64,000 bases of DNA, taken from positions 61,297,559-61,361,558 of the forward strand of contig NC_092040.1 in assembly GCF_003086295.3 (NCBI RefSeq), given 5' to 3'. Source of the DNA: Arachis hypogaea (taxonomy: Eukaryota > Streptophyta > Magnoliopsida > Fabales > Fabaceae). The translations under genes and the position numbers were made by a program. This document shows positions 1-12,138 of this stretch, in pieces; within the stretch, counting starts at the first letter, position 1, and each line of letters starts with the position of its first letter. Below the pieces are notes generated by a model, which searched no databases, was not told the DNA's origin, and saw nothing but the letters and a program-made list of their open reading frames with translations.

Positions 1-448
1 TGAGACGTGCATCTGAATATCCACTCAACGTTACGACCAATTACATACAAAATATCCACTTACCATACATACAAAATATCCACTAAACATAGAATCACTG
101 TAAAGATGCCCCTAACTACCATGTTCGGTTCAACAAAAGGGTGGACAACGACTAATTATTAATACATCAGGTTTGACAGTGGAGTTGCAGCTATTCGCAT
201 GACACCACTTCACACCTACACATCTTGAATCTCTATTAAAATCGGTGATATCTATAGCACATCCACATACCAAGGAAAGCTAACATAGCAAAAACTTGTT
301 TTAACGTCGACGACCTATAGATGGTTCTGTACCCACATAAAATGCAGACAATATTCGGTGTGCGGCTACAGCCTACCGGAGAACGTGAAAGGGTTCAACC
401 AACCTACCGTTGCAACACACGGTGGTGACGACTGTAGGCCCCCTTTAC
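1..448. other. Intergenic, no gene seen
   Basis: No convincing reading frame on either strand. Holds a short tandem repeat near its left end and otherwise unremarkable sequence downstream of the FAR1-related gene. Confidence 0.5.
44..84. repeat. Two copies of a 17-bp unit
   Basis: The unit catacaaaatatccact is present at 44-60 and 68-84, separated by 7 bp. A weaker half copy (atatccact) lies at 17-25. Confidence 0.8.
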
Positions 449-593
449 TCAATCGGCGAGAGACATGACTGGCCTGGACGTGTTGGTCCCAGCGAAGTCG
501 CTGTTAGCAAACCCAGTCTGCGTGTCACTATCGGAGCATTAGAACGAAGGAATCTCTACGGTCGCATACAGATCGCCGGATAGGTTATCATAG
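449..593 (-). other. Possible 3' exon of the FAR1-related gene
   Basis: On the minus strand a stretch opens after a possible splice acceptor near 593 and reads with good codon character to a TGA at 449-451, with a single internal TAA. The GC content and Ser/Asp/Thr-rich translation look more like coding DNA than the surrounding spacer. It lies where a C-terminal exon of the neighbouring FAR1-related gene would be. I could not fix its reading phase against the preceding exon, so this is a weak call. Confidence 0.25.
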
Positions 594-701
594 AGCTGAC
601 ATCAATGTAAAAAACAAATGATTAGATCCATTTAACAGAGTAGAAAACTTAACTATATCATATATAGAGCGACCAACCCCCCATGTCAGTGTCCATCGAA
701 T

Positions 702-3247
702 CTATTCATCCGCAACAACGCTGGATGATTCCATTGTGCGACGATCCGGACACGTCGTCCTGTTGTGTCCCACCTCCCGGCACAAACGACATCGCTGGGT
801 TTTCTTTCCACCATGAGCACCATTACCGTTTGTATTGCGCCTGGGTGGATTCTGCGTCGGGGGTCTGCCACCCTCAGTAGGTGGCCCCTCGGGTGGAAAA
901 CTGGTGTCCCCTGCATCTTCGTTCTCGAAGTGCTTCAGCATCAGCACGGCAATGTCTCTTGCAAACTGGAACTTTTGGGTGCTGTGACATGCAATCTTGC
1001 ACACTTTCCGGTACCAATCCATCAGACACCGGTGTTGCGTCAGTTGTATAGAATCCCAAATCACGCCCATCGACTGCACCGCCACAAGTTTTGCTTCCTT
1101 GGTCCATCTCGGTAATATCAGAGACCTCGGGATCTCATGAACATTGTTAAGAACAAGCACCATAATTATATGTTCGCAGGGGACCCCAAAACATTCCATT
1201 CTCATGCACATGCATCGGACCTCCCTCGTATCATACGTTGCAACAACACGCCAATCCTTCTCTGGAGTTCTGTATCGAGAGACGGAGTGGATAAAATAGG
1301 AACCGTTGTCTTCAGAGTCAACCACCTTCATTGCACAGGCCCTGTCAAGAATGGGAACAAACAAATAGAATATTGCACGAGTGTAGTTGTCGGCTGCACT
1401 CTGCTCCAGTTGTTTTAGGTTGGTGGTCATAACAGGGTCACCCTTTGCACACTCGAAATCAGCTTCCACCTCCTTTGCGTGCACGAACATCAAGCATCGA
1501 TGGAAATGATGTAAAAACTCAGTGTAGCTGTATCCAGACTTAACATACCGTGATATCACAGCGTGCAAGCCCTCGCACCTTGATGTTGTTCGATATCCGG
1601 CAAAGAACTTTCCCCGTATGTGTGCTGTGGCCCAACTGTGCCTTCTCTCGTACATGTCCTGTACCCATCTTTTATCGGCGACGCCAAATTTCTCAACCAT
1701 CTCAAACCACTTTCTCTGAAATGTTCTAACCTCGTAGTCTCCGAGCATGCAATCCCTAAACATCCTGGTGAATTTGGGCTTTCCGATGTTGCTCGTGGTG
1801 TTTCGGAGTAGATGCCAAGCATAGAGTCGATGGTGAGCCTCTGAAAAAATTTGCTCGATCGCAGAATTCATTTGCCTGTCACCGTCGGTTGTTATGGACA
1901 CGGGAGACTTTCCTTTCATTGAAGTTTGCAACTGCTGAAGCAGCCAGACATAGGTCTCTTCTTTCTCGTCTGCCACCAATGCAGCGGCAAAGACAACCGT
2001 TTGGTTGTGGTGATTCACACCGGAGAATACTACAAGAGGTGAAAGGTAAACGTTTTTCTTGTACGTTGCATCAAATGCAACCACGTCTCCAAACACCTGG
2101 TAATCAATTTAGCTGGTGCCGTCACACCAAAAAAGGTGTTACAACACGCCCTCACCGTCAACAACTTCCTTGTAGTACAGTGCTGGATCATTTGCCTTGC
2201 ACTCTCGGAGATACCTTAGGCACGATTCCACATCTAGGCCACCCTCCCTTCGTTGCTTCGCATTTACATTGTGCATGTCCCTTGTTGTGTACGGGACATT
2301 ATGATACCTGCCGGCCAGGCTCGCCATAAAACCATAGATTCGGGAGACGCCAATGCCCCCTTTGCGCATGTCGCTCATCTGCTCGATGTCCGCTTCGCTC
2401 ATCCTCCGATGGCTCAGGAGCATGGAAGAAAATTGCAACTCAAGAGCGTGGTGGTTATGCGCGTCTGAAAAGTAGGCAACATGGCAACGTCCTGATTCAT
2501 CGTCCATGCGGAGTAGCATCCTTGCAGGGCATCCACACCGTGTCTCGGCCCTCGGCCTCTTTTGCCGGTTAGGCATCGTGTAGAACTTCGGGGATCGGTA
2601 CCCTTGTCGGTGGCACACGAACTCCTGCCGTATCCTTACTTCACCGCGTTTTTCGCTTCTGGAACGTCTCGCGCCGAAGCCATGGTGCTTTGCATATTGC
2701 TGGTAGAACTCAAATGCAATGTCAACATCAGCAAAATTAAATCGGAGAACATCCTCCTTGCTCAAGTTCAAAAAATTAATCCAACCTATCGACTCCACGG
2801 AATCAACGGCGTAAAACTCGTCTTCTGCATAATTATCAAACATTCCTCCGGCACCATCCAAACTGTCTTCCAATTCAACCGCATCCCCATTGTCGACATC
2901 GGCTTCTGCGTGATGGTCGTGTTCTGTATCATCTTCCTGAAAGTTGTGCTCATCCGACTCCATCCCTGCAGAGCGTTCGCCCTCAACCGATCCAACTCTG
3001 TGGTTTACTCCGTCGGACATTTCTGCTTCATCGGCGACGCACACGCCCCTAGTGGTATCTTCATCCTCGGCAACCCTGTGCCAAAGAGCAACAATGCGGT
3101 AATTTAGCGAAACACGCAAAATTGGAGAATTTCCTCCAAAAACAATTGCAGTCCTATAACGAAGAAAAATGGGGATATTTGTAAATCAAGTGAAGGGTGA
3201 TAATACAACAGGTACCTTCTTTCCATTGATGGAGCCGACGAAGCCAT
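702..3247 (-). pseudogene. FAR1-related sequence (FRS) with two nonsense codons
   Basis: FHY3/FAR1-type protein, a family domesticated from Mutator-like transposases that act as nuclear DNA-binding regulators. Exon 1 (3216-3247) gives an 11-codon start from an ATG at 3247. A 140-bp GT-AG intron (3076-3215) leads in frame to the large exon (702-3075). Order: acidic N-terminus; FAR1 DNA-binding domain with the FEFYQQYAKHHGF region and Cys/His ligands (CGCPARM, DAHNHH); MULE transposase-like DDE core (FGDVVAFDATYKKN, ITTDGDRQM); SWIM zinc finger (CMCMRMECFGVPCEH); C-terminal CCHC knuckle (CRLCREVGHNRTTC). Two TAA codons at 2139-2141 and 2109-2111 lie 30 bp apart in the same frame, just before the DDE core; the ten codons between them still read as a family-typical segment. 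An about 800-codon gene is therefore cut after the DNA-binding half. Both stops would be sense codons if the first base were C. It could be a dead host FRS gene or a MULE relative; no terminal inverted repeats were found. Confidence 0.85.
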
Positions 3248-3833
3248 CAGCTGCCGAATACTGAGTGGGGGTGGGAGAAAAAGTTAGCTCAGCCTGGAGG
3301 TTTTCAGTCGTTGTCGGTGGTGGAGATAAGAAGAGACGGTGCGATTGGGACAGAAGGGAAGAAGAGGAAGAGGGTGTGATTGCGATGGAGCGGAAAGGGG
3401 AGGAAGAGAGTGCGACTGCGACGGATGGAAAAGAGGAGGGGAAGGGGAGGAAGAGAACCTGAGATGGAGAAGGAACTTAGCGGCAGTAATAGTTGTTAGA
3501 CAAATGTTGATTGTCCAACTAATTCTAACCATTAAGTTAAATGTATTCATTTTAAAAATTATAAAAGTGTGCCTCTAACTTATATGAAATTGCGAAAAAG
3601 ACCCACCAAAACAATGCATTTTTATTCTTACCTCCTTCGGCTGACCGGTGTGCCAAATAAGTAAATGGTATTTCGGTGCGCTATGTATAGCCGCGTACCG
3701 AATCCGTACCCAAGAAACACGGTTTCTTCTTTCTTCTTTTACGTTACATTCATAACAGTGATAACAAGTACACTGCATTAGAGAAAGTGAAACAGAGACA
3801 ATATAATAGTAGGGTAAGCAAGCAAACAGAGAA
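3248..3833. other. 5' flank of the FRS gene; GA-rich tract
   Basis: Holds a purine-rich (GA/GGA) tract at about 3335-3465 that creates short low-complexity reading frames on both strands. These are composition artefacts. No other gene seen. Confidence 0.6.
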
Positions 3834-3978
3834 TCAATCAGAGCCTTCAATCTCAATGACCCTTATGTTGGAGGCTTGTTGTTGTTGTTGATACTTGGGA
3901 ACAGTGATAAGCAGAACACCGTTGTGCATATTGGCCTTGCCTTGAGTTGCTCAAGGTTAGCGTCATCAGGTACCTTGA
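3834..3978 (-). pseudogene. Small heat-shock protein (HSP20) 3' fragment
   Basis: The minus strand reads FKVPDDANLEQLKA, then after a one-base shift ANMHNGVLLITVPK, a Gln run encoded by CAA repeats, and IRVIEIEGSD before a TGA at 3834-3836. This is the end of an alpha-crystallin domain (the NGVL-x-I-TVPK strand) followed by the C-terminal I-x-I anchor of plant small HSPs. Only about 47 codons remain. Upstream (above 3978) the sequence becomes AT-rich and non-coding, so the N-terminal two thirds are missing. The one-base deletion lies near 3937-3942. It is a relic, not a functional chaperone gene. Confidence 0.75.
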
Positions 3979-4150
3979 AATTTTAATAATAAAGTTGCTA
4001 CAAATAAAATAATTTATATTTTAATTTGTTTGAGTAAATTTATCAAAAAAATCGAAATATTTTGAGTAATTTATAATTTCTTTTACTCTAGTGCCCTTTT
4101 TAACATTTTCTTTTGACATTTTTATCTTCGTTCTATTATAATAAATCTAG

Positions 4151-4194
<44 letters not shown>

Positions 4195-6041
4195 TGTGAC
4201 TTTAATTTTGGATGTGTTCATAATTCAGATAGTGTACAATTATATTATTTTAGATGTGTTGTGAAAGTTTAATATAATATTTTAAATATGTTTACAATAC
4301 ATCTAAAATAACAAATAACAAGATTAATTTATTAACTAAATAATATCACCTCTTCTCCTTTGTATCCAACTATATTTTAGTTTCATATGTGTTTAAACAT
4401 TATTTTTTCTTTCTTTCTAGGGTGATATTTTTGTGGTAGTTTTTTTATTATTTTACATATGTTCATAACACATCCAAAATAATAAAATAACACATAAAAT
4501 ATTTTTGATACACATAAAAAATTTATTAAATGTGTACTTATATTTTTCTTAACAAAAATAATTTTTTAACACATCCAAAATTTGTTCAAATCCATATTTA
4601 TATTTTTTAATATAAATAATTTTATAACACATCTAAAATTATAAAATTGAACACTAGATAATTTCTTAACACATCTCAAACTCACCCAAAAATAATTATG
4701 TTCATTACTCTTGTTAATTAGAATTGGAAAAAGCTATATATTCCAGTCTTGAAACAAAAAAAAAACATTTGATAGTATTACTTTAATTTTAGTTTGGTTA
4801 GAGTTTGATTTTGGTTTGTTATTTTTGTTTTGTTAGGTTTAAATTTAAATTTAAATCTTTTAACTTTAAAGAGATATAATTTTAAAATTTAAATATATGA
4901 GAAAAGATTTAAGACATAATATCTAAAAATAATTATTACAATAAATAATGGCTGATTAAAGGATGAATTATGATGGATACCTAGTTGCACCAAAACTCAT
5001 TTAGCTTATCTATAAAATTTGCACTCTATTTTTACTTCCAAACAAACACACCATAAGATTTTATTTAAAGTAAACTATTAAAATAGTATTCGAAAATTCA
5101 CATCACTAACAAAAATAATTTTCAAAAATTCTAATAATAAATAAGCCTCCAAAAAATTTAAAAATGCGATAAAAAGAACTAAATCCTTTTAACAAAATGT
5201 TATTAAAACAAGATCCTTTTATCCTTAAATTTTAAAAATTTTATGTTAAGTAAATTTTTTTAAAACAAAATTTATTGTGAATGATCACATTGTTTTGAAA
5301 AAAAATTAGAGATCAAAATTTTTTTCGAATTTTTTATGCATTTTTTAAATATTTATTCAAATATTGTCACAAAATTTTAAATTAAATGAATAAATTATTT
5401 ATTAAATATAAAAATTGTCACTTATAAAAATATAATATTTATTGATATTTTTGTGGTATTTTGAAATCTTTCATAAACTTTTTGTAAGTGTCTGAATTTT
5501 TCCAGTACTAAATTGGCAGTTAGCTCTGATATTTATAATGTTCAGTTTGGCTTAAAAAATTTGATGATCTCTAAGTCTCCCCTTTTTGTAATCCATAAGG
5601 TGCATAATGTAAGTTTTGGCAACGTCGGCTTGGTGGCCATTCGTGCTTAGTGTCTCTTTTTTTTTTTTTTTGGGTCGGTAGCTTAGTCTCTGCTTTAAGC
5701 CCTCGATTTAAAACATTGATGAGCGACATGAGCAAAGATTGAGGTCCTAGCTGAGTGTATCTTGAGGTGGTTAGTTTAAGTGTTTAACACTGAGCTATCT
5801 TGTCCAAGCGGTGGACGTGCATGACATAATGTAAAAACAATGTGATTCAGAAATGAAAATGACTTCAAGTTCCATAACAATTGGACCGCTGATTTTCTAG
5901 TTCCTTCTACTTTTCAGTAATGACTAATCACCTGATGAGATTACAACCTACTACTCTGAAAAAGTGATAATATCTACATAGAAAAGCATTGACTCCAGTG
6001 GATTGTAAATTTGACAAGAGCTCAAGCTTTCAGAGGCAGAC
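3979..6041. other. AT-rich intergenic DNA with (AT)n
   Basis: About 2 kb of very AT-rich spacer with a perfect (TA)n microsatellite at about 4157-4189. Several copies of 'acatctaaaat/acatccaaaat' words occur at 4240-4700, suggesting an old repeat. No gene seen. The last few hundred bases before 6041 probably hold the 3' UTR of the uL18-like gene. Confidence 0.6.
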
Positions 6042-7318
6042 CTATCCCGGCAAGAATCCATAACTGGAAATGGCAATCTCAAAGGCTTCCAACCTTTGTC
6101 CACGGTAAAGTCCATTGCGATCATAGGACGATATTTCATTTATGTTGAGGTCTGTACAGGCTTTGACAAGTGCCTCCCCAACACGTTTAGCAGCTTCCTG
6201 TAAGTATGTTACACCATAACAAAAGGGGGAAAAGAAACCATCCAAAGAAAGCACGGTGAGCCAAAACTCTAAGATTATTTTAGAAAGGTGGAAGCTTACC
6301 AACACATGTCGATAAGAAGTGGTGGACTACTTACAGAAGTGCTGCATGGGGGATTTCGAATCGATTTCTGCAGTGTACTTGCATAGAACAAACACTTCTT
6401 ATTCTTGTCATCTACAAGCATTGCATACAATTGCTTATCTGAGCAAAATACTGAAAGCCTTGGATTTCTAGCAGTTCCATTGAACTGAGAAGGGAGAAAA
6501 ATAGGATCGTATTAATAGTAAAGAAGGCAAGGGATAGCAGTCAGCTGTTAGCATTAAAGTGCCATGTGACTGAAGAAACAATGATGCAGCATTTTGTTAC
6601 CTGTAACCATGCAAGTAAAACATATAAAGTATTTAAATCTATGGACAAAATGATAGTACTAATGGAAAAGGAATGGAATTTATAGTGGAAATTTACTAAA
6701 AATCTTCGACTATAAGTGGGGGAAGGAAAAAAGGAATAACAAGATTTGCCAAGAGTCTTAGTAGAATAAGGTAAAGGAAATATCAAATATACAGATCCGA
6801 TGAAAATATAAAATGAGTTTACAGAAAACCTTAAAATCATGCCAAAAGGCACAAGGAGTAAACAGATAATAAGGTATAGTAAAGGGTGGAGATATTACAA
6901 ACACAAAGTGCAATCAAGAAAGCTACTTTTTCTCAACATGAATATAAGTTAGACCTTTTTCTGAATCCTTCTGTTCCGAAGTTTTGGACTTTCTGTTCTA
7001 GCATTTGCTCTAGCTTCAACCACTAATGGCTTCTTAGTTAACCCTGAAAGAAAAGTCAAAGCTCACATCAGTTAATATCCAAAGTTACATGAAATATAGT
7101 ATAAATGTTAAGATACCAGAGACGATTATATTGCACTGAGCAAGACACTAAAATAAGACACAACATATTTAAGAAGGAAACAAAAACTCAGTTCAGAAGA
7201 ACTTACGTGAGGAATTACTTCTACTTTGTGTCTGGAAGCAAATAAACTGTGTCGTTGGATGGATTCCAAAGACAGAAGAATTCTTGAACTGTAGCACTGG
7301 CACATTCAATTGAGCCAT
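6042..7318 (-). CDS. Ribosomal L18p/L5e (uL18) family protein, probably organellar
   Basis: Four exons give a 168-residue protein: 7207-7318, 6955-7043, 6335-6484 and 6042-6197. All donors are GT and all acceptors AG (for example CAC|GTAAGT, TTTCAG|GG), and phases agree at every junction. Residues 1-38 are rich in Ser/Thr/Gln with few acidic residues, as in an organelle transit peptide. Residues 39-68 are basic. Residues 69-118 hold the uL18 core start (NPRLSVFCSDKQLYAMLVDD, then an FYASTLQ strand). Residues 118-168 hold AAKRVGEALVKACTDLNI and end in YRGQRLEAFEIAISSYGF. uL18 binds 5S rRNA in the large subunit; plants also have nuclear paralogues of uncertain role. The NGLYRG...FEIAISSYGF ending is more typical of that divergent paralogue than of standard plastid L18, so I give no gene symbol. 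No disruption seen. Confidence 0.85.
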
Positions 7319-8650
7319 GTTGTACAAGTCTTAGGCACTGTGAAAACCAAAACCTGTGTTACAGATACATAAGCAAGGGTGAATTTCTTAGAGGCATTTT
7401 AACAAACACTAAGTGTGCAGGTTTCATTAAATAAGAAAGTTTTTATTATTAGTATGTTTGACATTCACGATAACAGTAGACACCCCTATATTTGAATTCA
7501 AATCATCAAAGTGGCAATTAAATACAAGAAATGCTATTTCAATTCAGTCTTTAAAGTAGCAAGAGAACAAATTGTACTGTAGGCTTTGGTAGTGTAACAT
7601 CCAAAACAAGGTGTTACAAGAAATTGTGCCAGAGACGTATCTCCTTATGGTTTGTACATTCAAGAAGCTCCAACAATAATTCTAATCCTACAAGATTTAT
7701 CAGCAAGTTGAGTGAAAATGTTTCAAAGCACTACTAGGGGGAAAATAATTAAAAAATATCTAGATGGAAGCTAATACCATTGTTGTCTATGAAGATAGTT
7801 CCAAAATCATCAATAGAACATAAAATGAGCAAGAGCAAGAGCTATAGAACACCCTTTTCCGTTGAAATTATACATTATAAATGGAGAGAACAGAGAAATA
7901 GTTCTATCTATAAACCTTAACAAGCAACTAAAGTATCATAAAGAATTAAAGGACATTATAAATAAGTTAACAAGCAAATCAACATATTGGAGCTTTGAAA
8001 TTTGTCCTAAAGTTTGTGAAAACCACCAGCTTTAAATAATGTCAGTGTCATTTGGTACAAATGATATATAAGAGAAAAGGTCACCAACACACGATGCAAA
8101 ATTTTATAGTGTAACATTATTTTGATTTCGAATACAAATTTAAACTTAAGATGAATGAGCAATCAAAGCTGTACTTTGACATGAAATTCATAGTCTTTAT
8201 TCGAAAAAATATGTTTCGACTGTATTAACTACCAATGCCAACCTCCCAAGAGTAAAAGCTGACATTTCCTAAAACTGTGAATCTGAAGACTTAAGCATAC
8301 AACTAATTGCTGAATAGCCCCTCTTTGAAAAAGGTGAACCTTCATGAGCAATATGTATCATTTGAAACAAACAGACCCAGGAAAAAGGCTGTTTCTTTCT
8401 TACTCTCCAAAAAATTAGCATTGCCTAAATTATGTTAGCAATAAGAAAATTAATAATAATTATTATTTTAAAAATACAGATAAAGGAAGAAAGAAGAACA
8501 TGTTGATCCTGGCAAGGAAGAGTATTGCATTGGTTAGGATTTAGGAAGAAAGGTCGGGATTCATTGAAGCTCCTACCGAGAGAAGTTGCGAGACGGCGCT
8601 GCGCTGTGATGTAGGCATGGGAGACTGGCTTCTCAGCTCTGTGGCTAAGA
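7319..8650 (-). other. 5' UTR with candidate intron of the uL18-like gene
   Basis: Upstream of the ATG, an acceptor (TAACACAG) gives a 5' UTR exon at 7319-7353. A GC-richer block near 8577-8650 ends in a good donor (TCTCG|GTAGGAG). Together they suggest a roughly 1.2-kb 5' UTR intron (7354-8576). This is inferred from splice-site quality and base composition only. The interval has no other gene. Confidence 0.4.
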
Positions 8651-9407
8651 TAAGTTGCGAAAGTTTTATTTGCTTAAACTTGATTATTACTCATAATTTC
8701 TTTCCTTTTTTGGTCCTTGACAGCACATAATTCCAAATTGAGAGCAATAACTACCAAAGATAAAGTTGCATAGTATGGAGATAAGTGTTCTCATATAATT
8801 TCCAAGAATAAAAACTCCAACTTCACTAATAATAAGAAGAGAAAGGACAATAGCGTTGGAAACACAACTGAGCATAATAATTAAGTAAGACACTTCCCAA
8901 ACTTAAATCCCAACATTGTTTATCAATCACTAAGGAAAGCTTGAGAACTTAAAGTAGGATGCTGTAAAATACTAACTCTCATATAATTGGGGAAATATCT
9001 AAAGCTTTAATCATTGGTCAAAACAGTCACTAATTCATCACAGCATATGATTAGGCAAGCTAAGAACTTCTTTCTAGAAGAATCAACAAGCCTCTAGATT
9101 TAGTGTGTGTGTGTGTGTGAAGTTTCATTTTGAAGGAGGGGAAAGAGGAAAAGGAAACAATTTGAGGAGTGACCCATTCTTTTTGCTGATTTTTCTTTTT
9201 AACTATGCTTTTCTGAGTCAGATAAGGCATGGCACGGAATTGAATCGATCTACACACAAGCATGGCCCCATTATACCCGGAAAACTAATATCTCTTCAGC
9301 AGCATCAAGAAAGCATGCTCTTGTTATTGATCATCTTCTCTAACCATGAATAGAGATATTTTATAGTTTCTACAAACACAAATCAAATAGAAGAATAGCA
9401 CTGATAC
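8651..9407. other. Intergenic, (GT)n microsatellite
   Basis: Non-coding; contains a (GT)8-type microsatellite at about 9102-9118. Short reading frames here show no family resemblance. Confidence 0.5.
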
Positions 9408-9482
9408 CTTGTTTGGAGCTACATCCCTAACCCGATGAAATATTGGGTCTTGTATACAGGCACTCAAAGCAGACTCTGCCAC
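9408..9482 (-). other. Orphan exon-like segment (25 codons)
   Basis: A 75-bp minus-strand segment is bounded by a good acceptor (TAATTTTGCAG) and donor (AACAAG|GTATCAG). It is open and reads [20 protein letters not shown] and five more residues. Codon use and flanking splice signals look exonic, but I do not recognise the family and found no partner exons. It may be the remnant of a gene broken by the AT-rich expansion to its right. Confidence 0.35.
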
Positions 9483-10603
9483 CTGCAAAATTAAGTCCAA
9501 AATTAACTGTCTAAATAAGTGAAGAGTTCGATCAGTGTCCATTGTGAACTGTCTTACAAAATCCAGGCTCCTAAGCCAGAAAATAGATCCTTTCCATTTT
9601 TTTAAACACTTGATAGAATAAAGTGTTATCTAGAACTTTTAATTCTATAAGTGGGACCAAATATATAAATAGGAGAAAGAGTAATGAATGGTGAGATTAA
9701 ACACTAGACAAATATATCTGATGCTGGTAGGTTCATTATTAGACTAATTTTTTTTTTGAAATGGACAAATATATTGTATTATTAATTGGTGTGAATAAGT
9801 TGAGTATTTTTTTTAATGTGGATATAAGAAATCAAAGGTCTAATTTGATAATAAAATTTGACAAATACATAAAATAAATCTGACCTTTAGATTTGTAATT
9901 TAAAAAAATAAAAAAATCATAAACACAAATCTAAAAAAATCTGATCCTTGGTTTTTAAATTTGATCCTTAGATTTCTAGTTTTTAAATTTGACCTTCCGA
10001 TTTCTTTTATTTCTCTTAACAATTTTGTGATACACTTTTTATTTCCATAATACAACAAAATCCAGCTTCTTCTTCAATATTAAAATAAAAAGCGTCATTA
10101 TTACATGGTGAATATGGTCAATATTCTTTTTAACATTTTTTTGAGGATATTACTTATAAGGCATCCCTTTGATGCTGCACATGATCTGACCATGGTGTTC
10201 TTAAATGATATTTAAAGGGATCGAGATGCATTCTTATATGGTTTAACCTATATATCATAGCTTTATTTTTCTATATTTGAGAGAATATTTTATCTCAATT
10301 TAATTTTTATACTTTTATACATGTAAAACTTTTTTTCTTTTTTTCTAACAAAAGGGTGCTCTCTTCATTCATGTGATGATAATGTGTCTTTGTGAAAAAA
10401 ATTGGCTCACATATGTTTTTTTTTAGATGCATCTAATATTTTTACTTCTATGTTAAAACATGCTATATATTCAAGTTAAGATATTATAAGTTTATTGATG
10501 CATATATTTTAGGCACAATTTTAAAAGAGTATTAGCACACAGAAATTTCAAAAGCAATGATGCACTCAATCATGTGCAGGATCTAACATTGTGACAATAA
10601 AAT

Positions 10604-10677
<74 letters not shown>

Positions 10678-10737
10678 AAAAAGTTTACTAAAAGATGCTA
10701 CACAAATATTTTACTACACTTAACTCTTTTTTTGTAG
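9483..10737. other. AT-rich intergenic DNA with long (AT)n
   Basis: Contains a roughly 68-bp (AT)n tract at about 10607-10674 and repeated 'aaatttgat/atctgatcc' words at 9880-10000. No gene seen. Confidence 0.6.
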
Positions 10738-11405
10738 GTACTTCATGCCCGAGCCAAAGTTCAGGAGAATGAGATCTTCTCCCTTTGGGAACAAGTTCTT
10801 GTTGCCTGTAAGAAGATATGAAATATACACAGGTATAAAAGATGTATCTAAATTTTTTTTTTTAACTCCATAAAATTAAATAAATTTATTTGGATGCAAG
10901 GGGTTGCAGATGTTGAATGAGAAATGTAATCTAAAGAGTCAAATCTCTAAACTAAGAATGGTTAGTTAAGTCTTTGTTATTTATGGTTTGATTTTAGTAG
11001 TTTGTTGAATTATAATTTCGAAAATTCACATCTTTTTGGTTTATTAGGCAGTCGATGACAAGCAAACTGAAGCCATCACAACTGCATCTAATGAGTTGGC
11101 CAAAATAAAATGCAATCTTGAGTAAAAGTTACTTTCTCATGATTTGAGAGTAAGAATAGTTTCATAACGATCTTAAGCATTCTATTTCCTATATTTGTAA
11201 TTAAGGTTAAACATCAACATAATAAAAGGAGATTTAATCCCTCAATCGGTATAACGTGTGAAAAACTTTGTATATTTGTTGTGTATCTGATTTTGATTTT
11301 TGTATTATTTTTAGATACATTGGAGCTGAGCAACTTCCTGCAAAGTATAGAAAGTTAAGCAAAGATGAAAAATTCGAAAATATGAATGTTGTCACTGAAA
11401 AAACA
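10738..11405 (+). pseudogene. Exon remnants, last one patellin-like
   Basis: Three exon-like pieces lie in the same orientation: 10738-10807 (after TTTGTAG, before GTAAGAAG), about 11048-11124, and 11315-11405 (after ATTTTTAG, before GTAAGTCC). The third reads YIGAEQLPAKYRKLSKDEKF and then a VTEKT motif. This matches the linker of plant patellins between the Sec14 lipid-binding domain and the GOLD domain. Patellins are peripheral membrane phosphoinositide-binding proteins of cell-plate formation. No Sec14 core and no GOLD domain follow, so this is a fragment. I do not recognise the first two pieces, and they may belong to something else. Confidence 0.45.
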
Positions 11406-12126
11406 GTAAGTCCAGTACCTAAATGGTGGGTCTCATGCGTTATTATTATCCTATCTTTCTAAAATAATGTACCATTGAAATGTGTAATTTCTCTTGATCT
11501 AGGATTCCTCTTTTCTCAATATTTTTATGTGAAACTAATACTTCTGGATTGAATTCCTCTTTAAATTAAAAAAAATGTGGTATTTAAATTGGTGTTTTAT
11601 TTTAATATACAAATGAATACTTCGTTGATTCAAATAAATACCAATTAAATTATTATTACTCTTTTAAATCTTTATTGGGAGTCTGAATTTGCATTCTTAG
11701 TTCTTATATTTAAGCAACAAAGGGTTCAAACAGCAGGTCTATACTTTAGGAACAAAAAAGTGCAAAGTAATACCTCATTATTCTACACAAATAACGACGT
11801 GATGAAATAACAATCAAGAGAGAACTGGACATTACAAGATAGTACCAAATATGCCATAAAGGCGTCATCGTTAGTCCAAAAACCGTCAGATCCTGACATT
11901 AATGACTCAACTTAAAGGCACTAAATGCTGGAAAACGATAGGCCCACAAGGCAGACATAAAAGGAAAAGGCATTTAACACGTAAACTCAGAACCAAATCA
12001 CACTGTCAAACACCTAGCTAATTTAAGCATCGGAGTTTCTTGCAGGTTGCCCACCCGACCTGATTCCCAGTTCATTAAAGCCAGGATTCTCGATTTTCTT
12101 ACTTCTAGTTTTTAATGTTTGCATCA
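11406..12126 (+). mobile_element. Degraded 5' LTR of a Tat-type element
   Basis: The right end (to 12126, ending GCATCA) directly precedes a primer-binding-site-like sequence. It carries a U5-like stretch (CATCGGAGTTTCTTGCAGG) resembling the U5 of the Tat-type LTR at 45923-46287. The left border is uncertain; clearly LTR-like sequence starts only around 11,750. The earlier part is AT-rich spacer. Confidence 0.45.
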
Positions 12127-12138
12127 GGTACGAACATT

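Noticed and set aside
3265..3578. Glu/Arg/Gly-rich reading frames in the GA-rich tract
   Set aside because: Pure composition effect of a purine tract upstream of the FRS gene; frames exist on both strands.
6541..6852. 103-codon minus frame inside the uL18-like gene
   Set aside because: Lies entirely in intron 2 of the spliced gene (6485-6954) and has AT-rich, random-looking translation.
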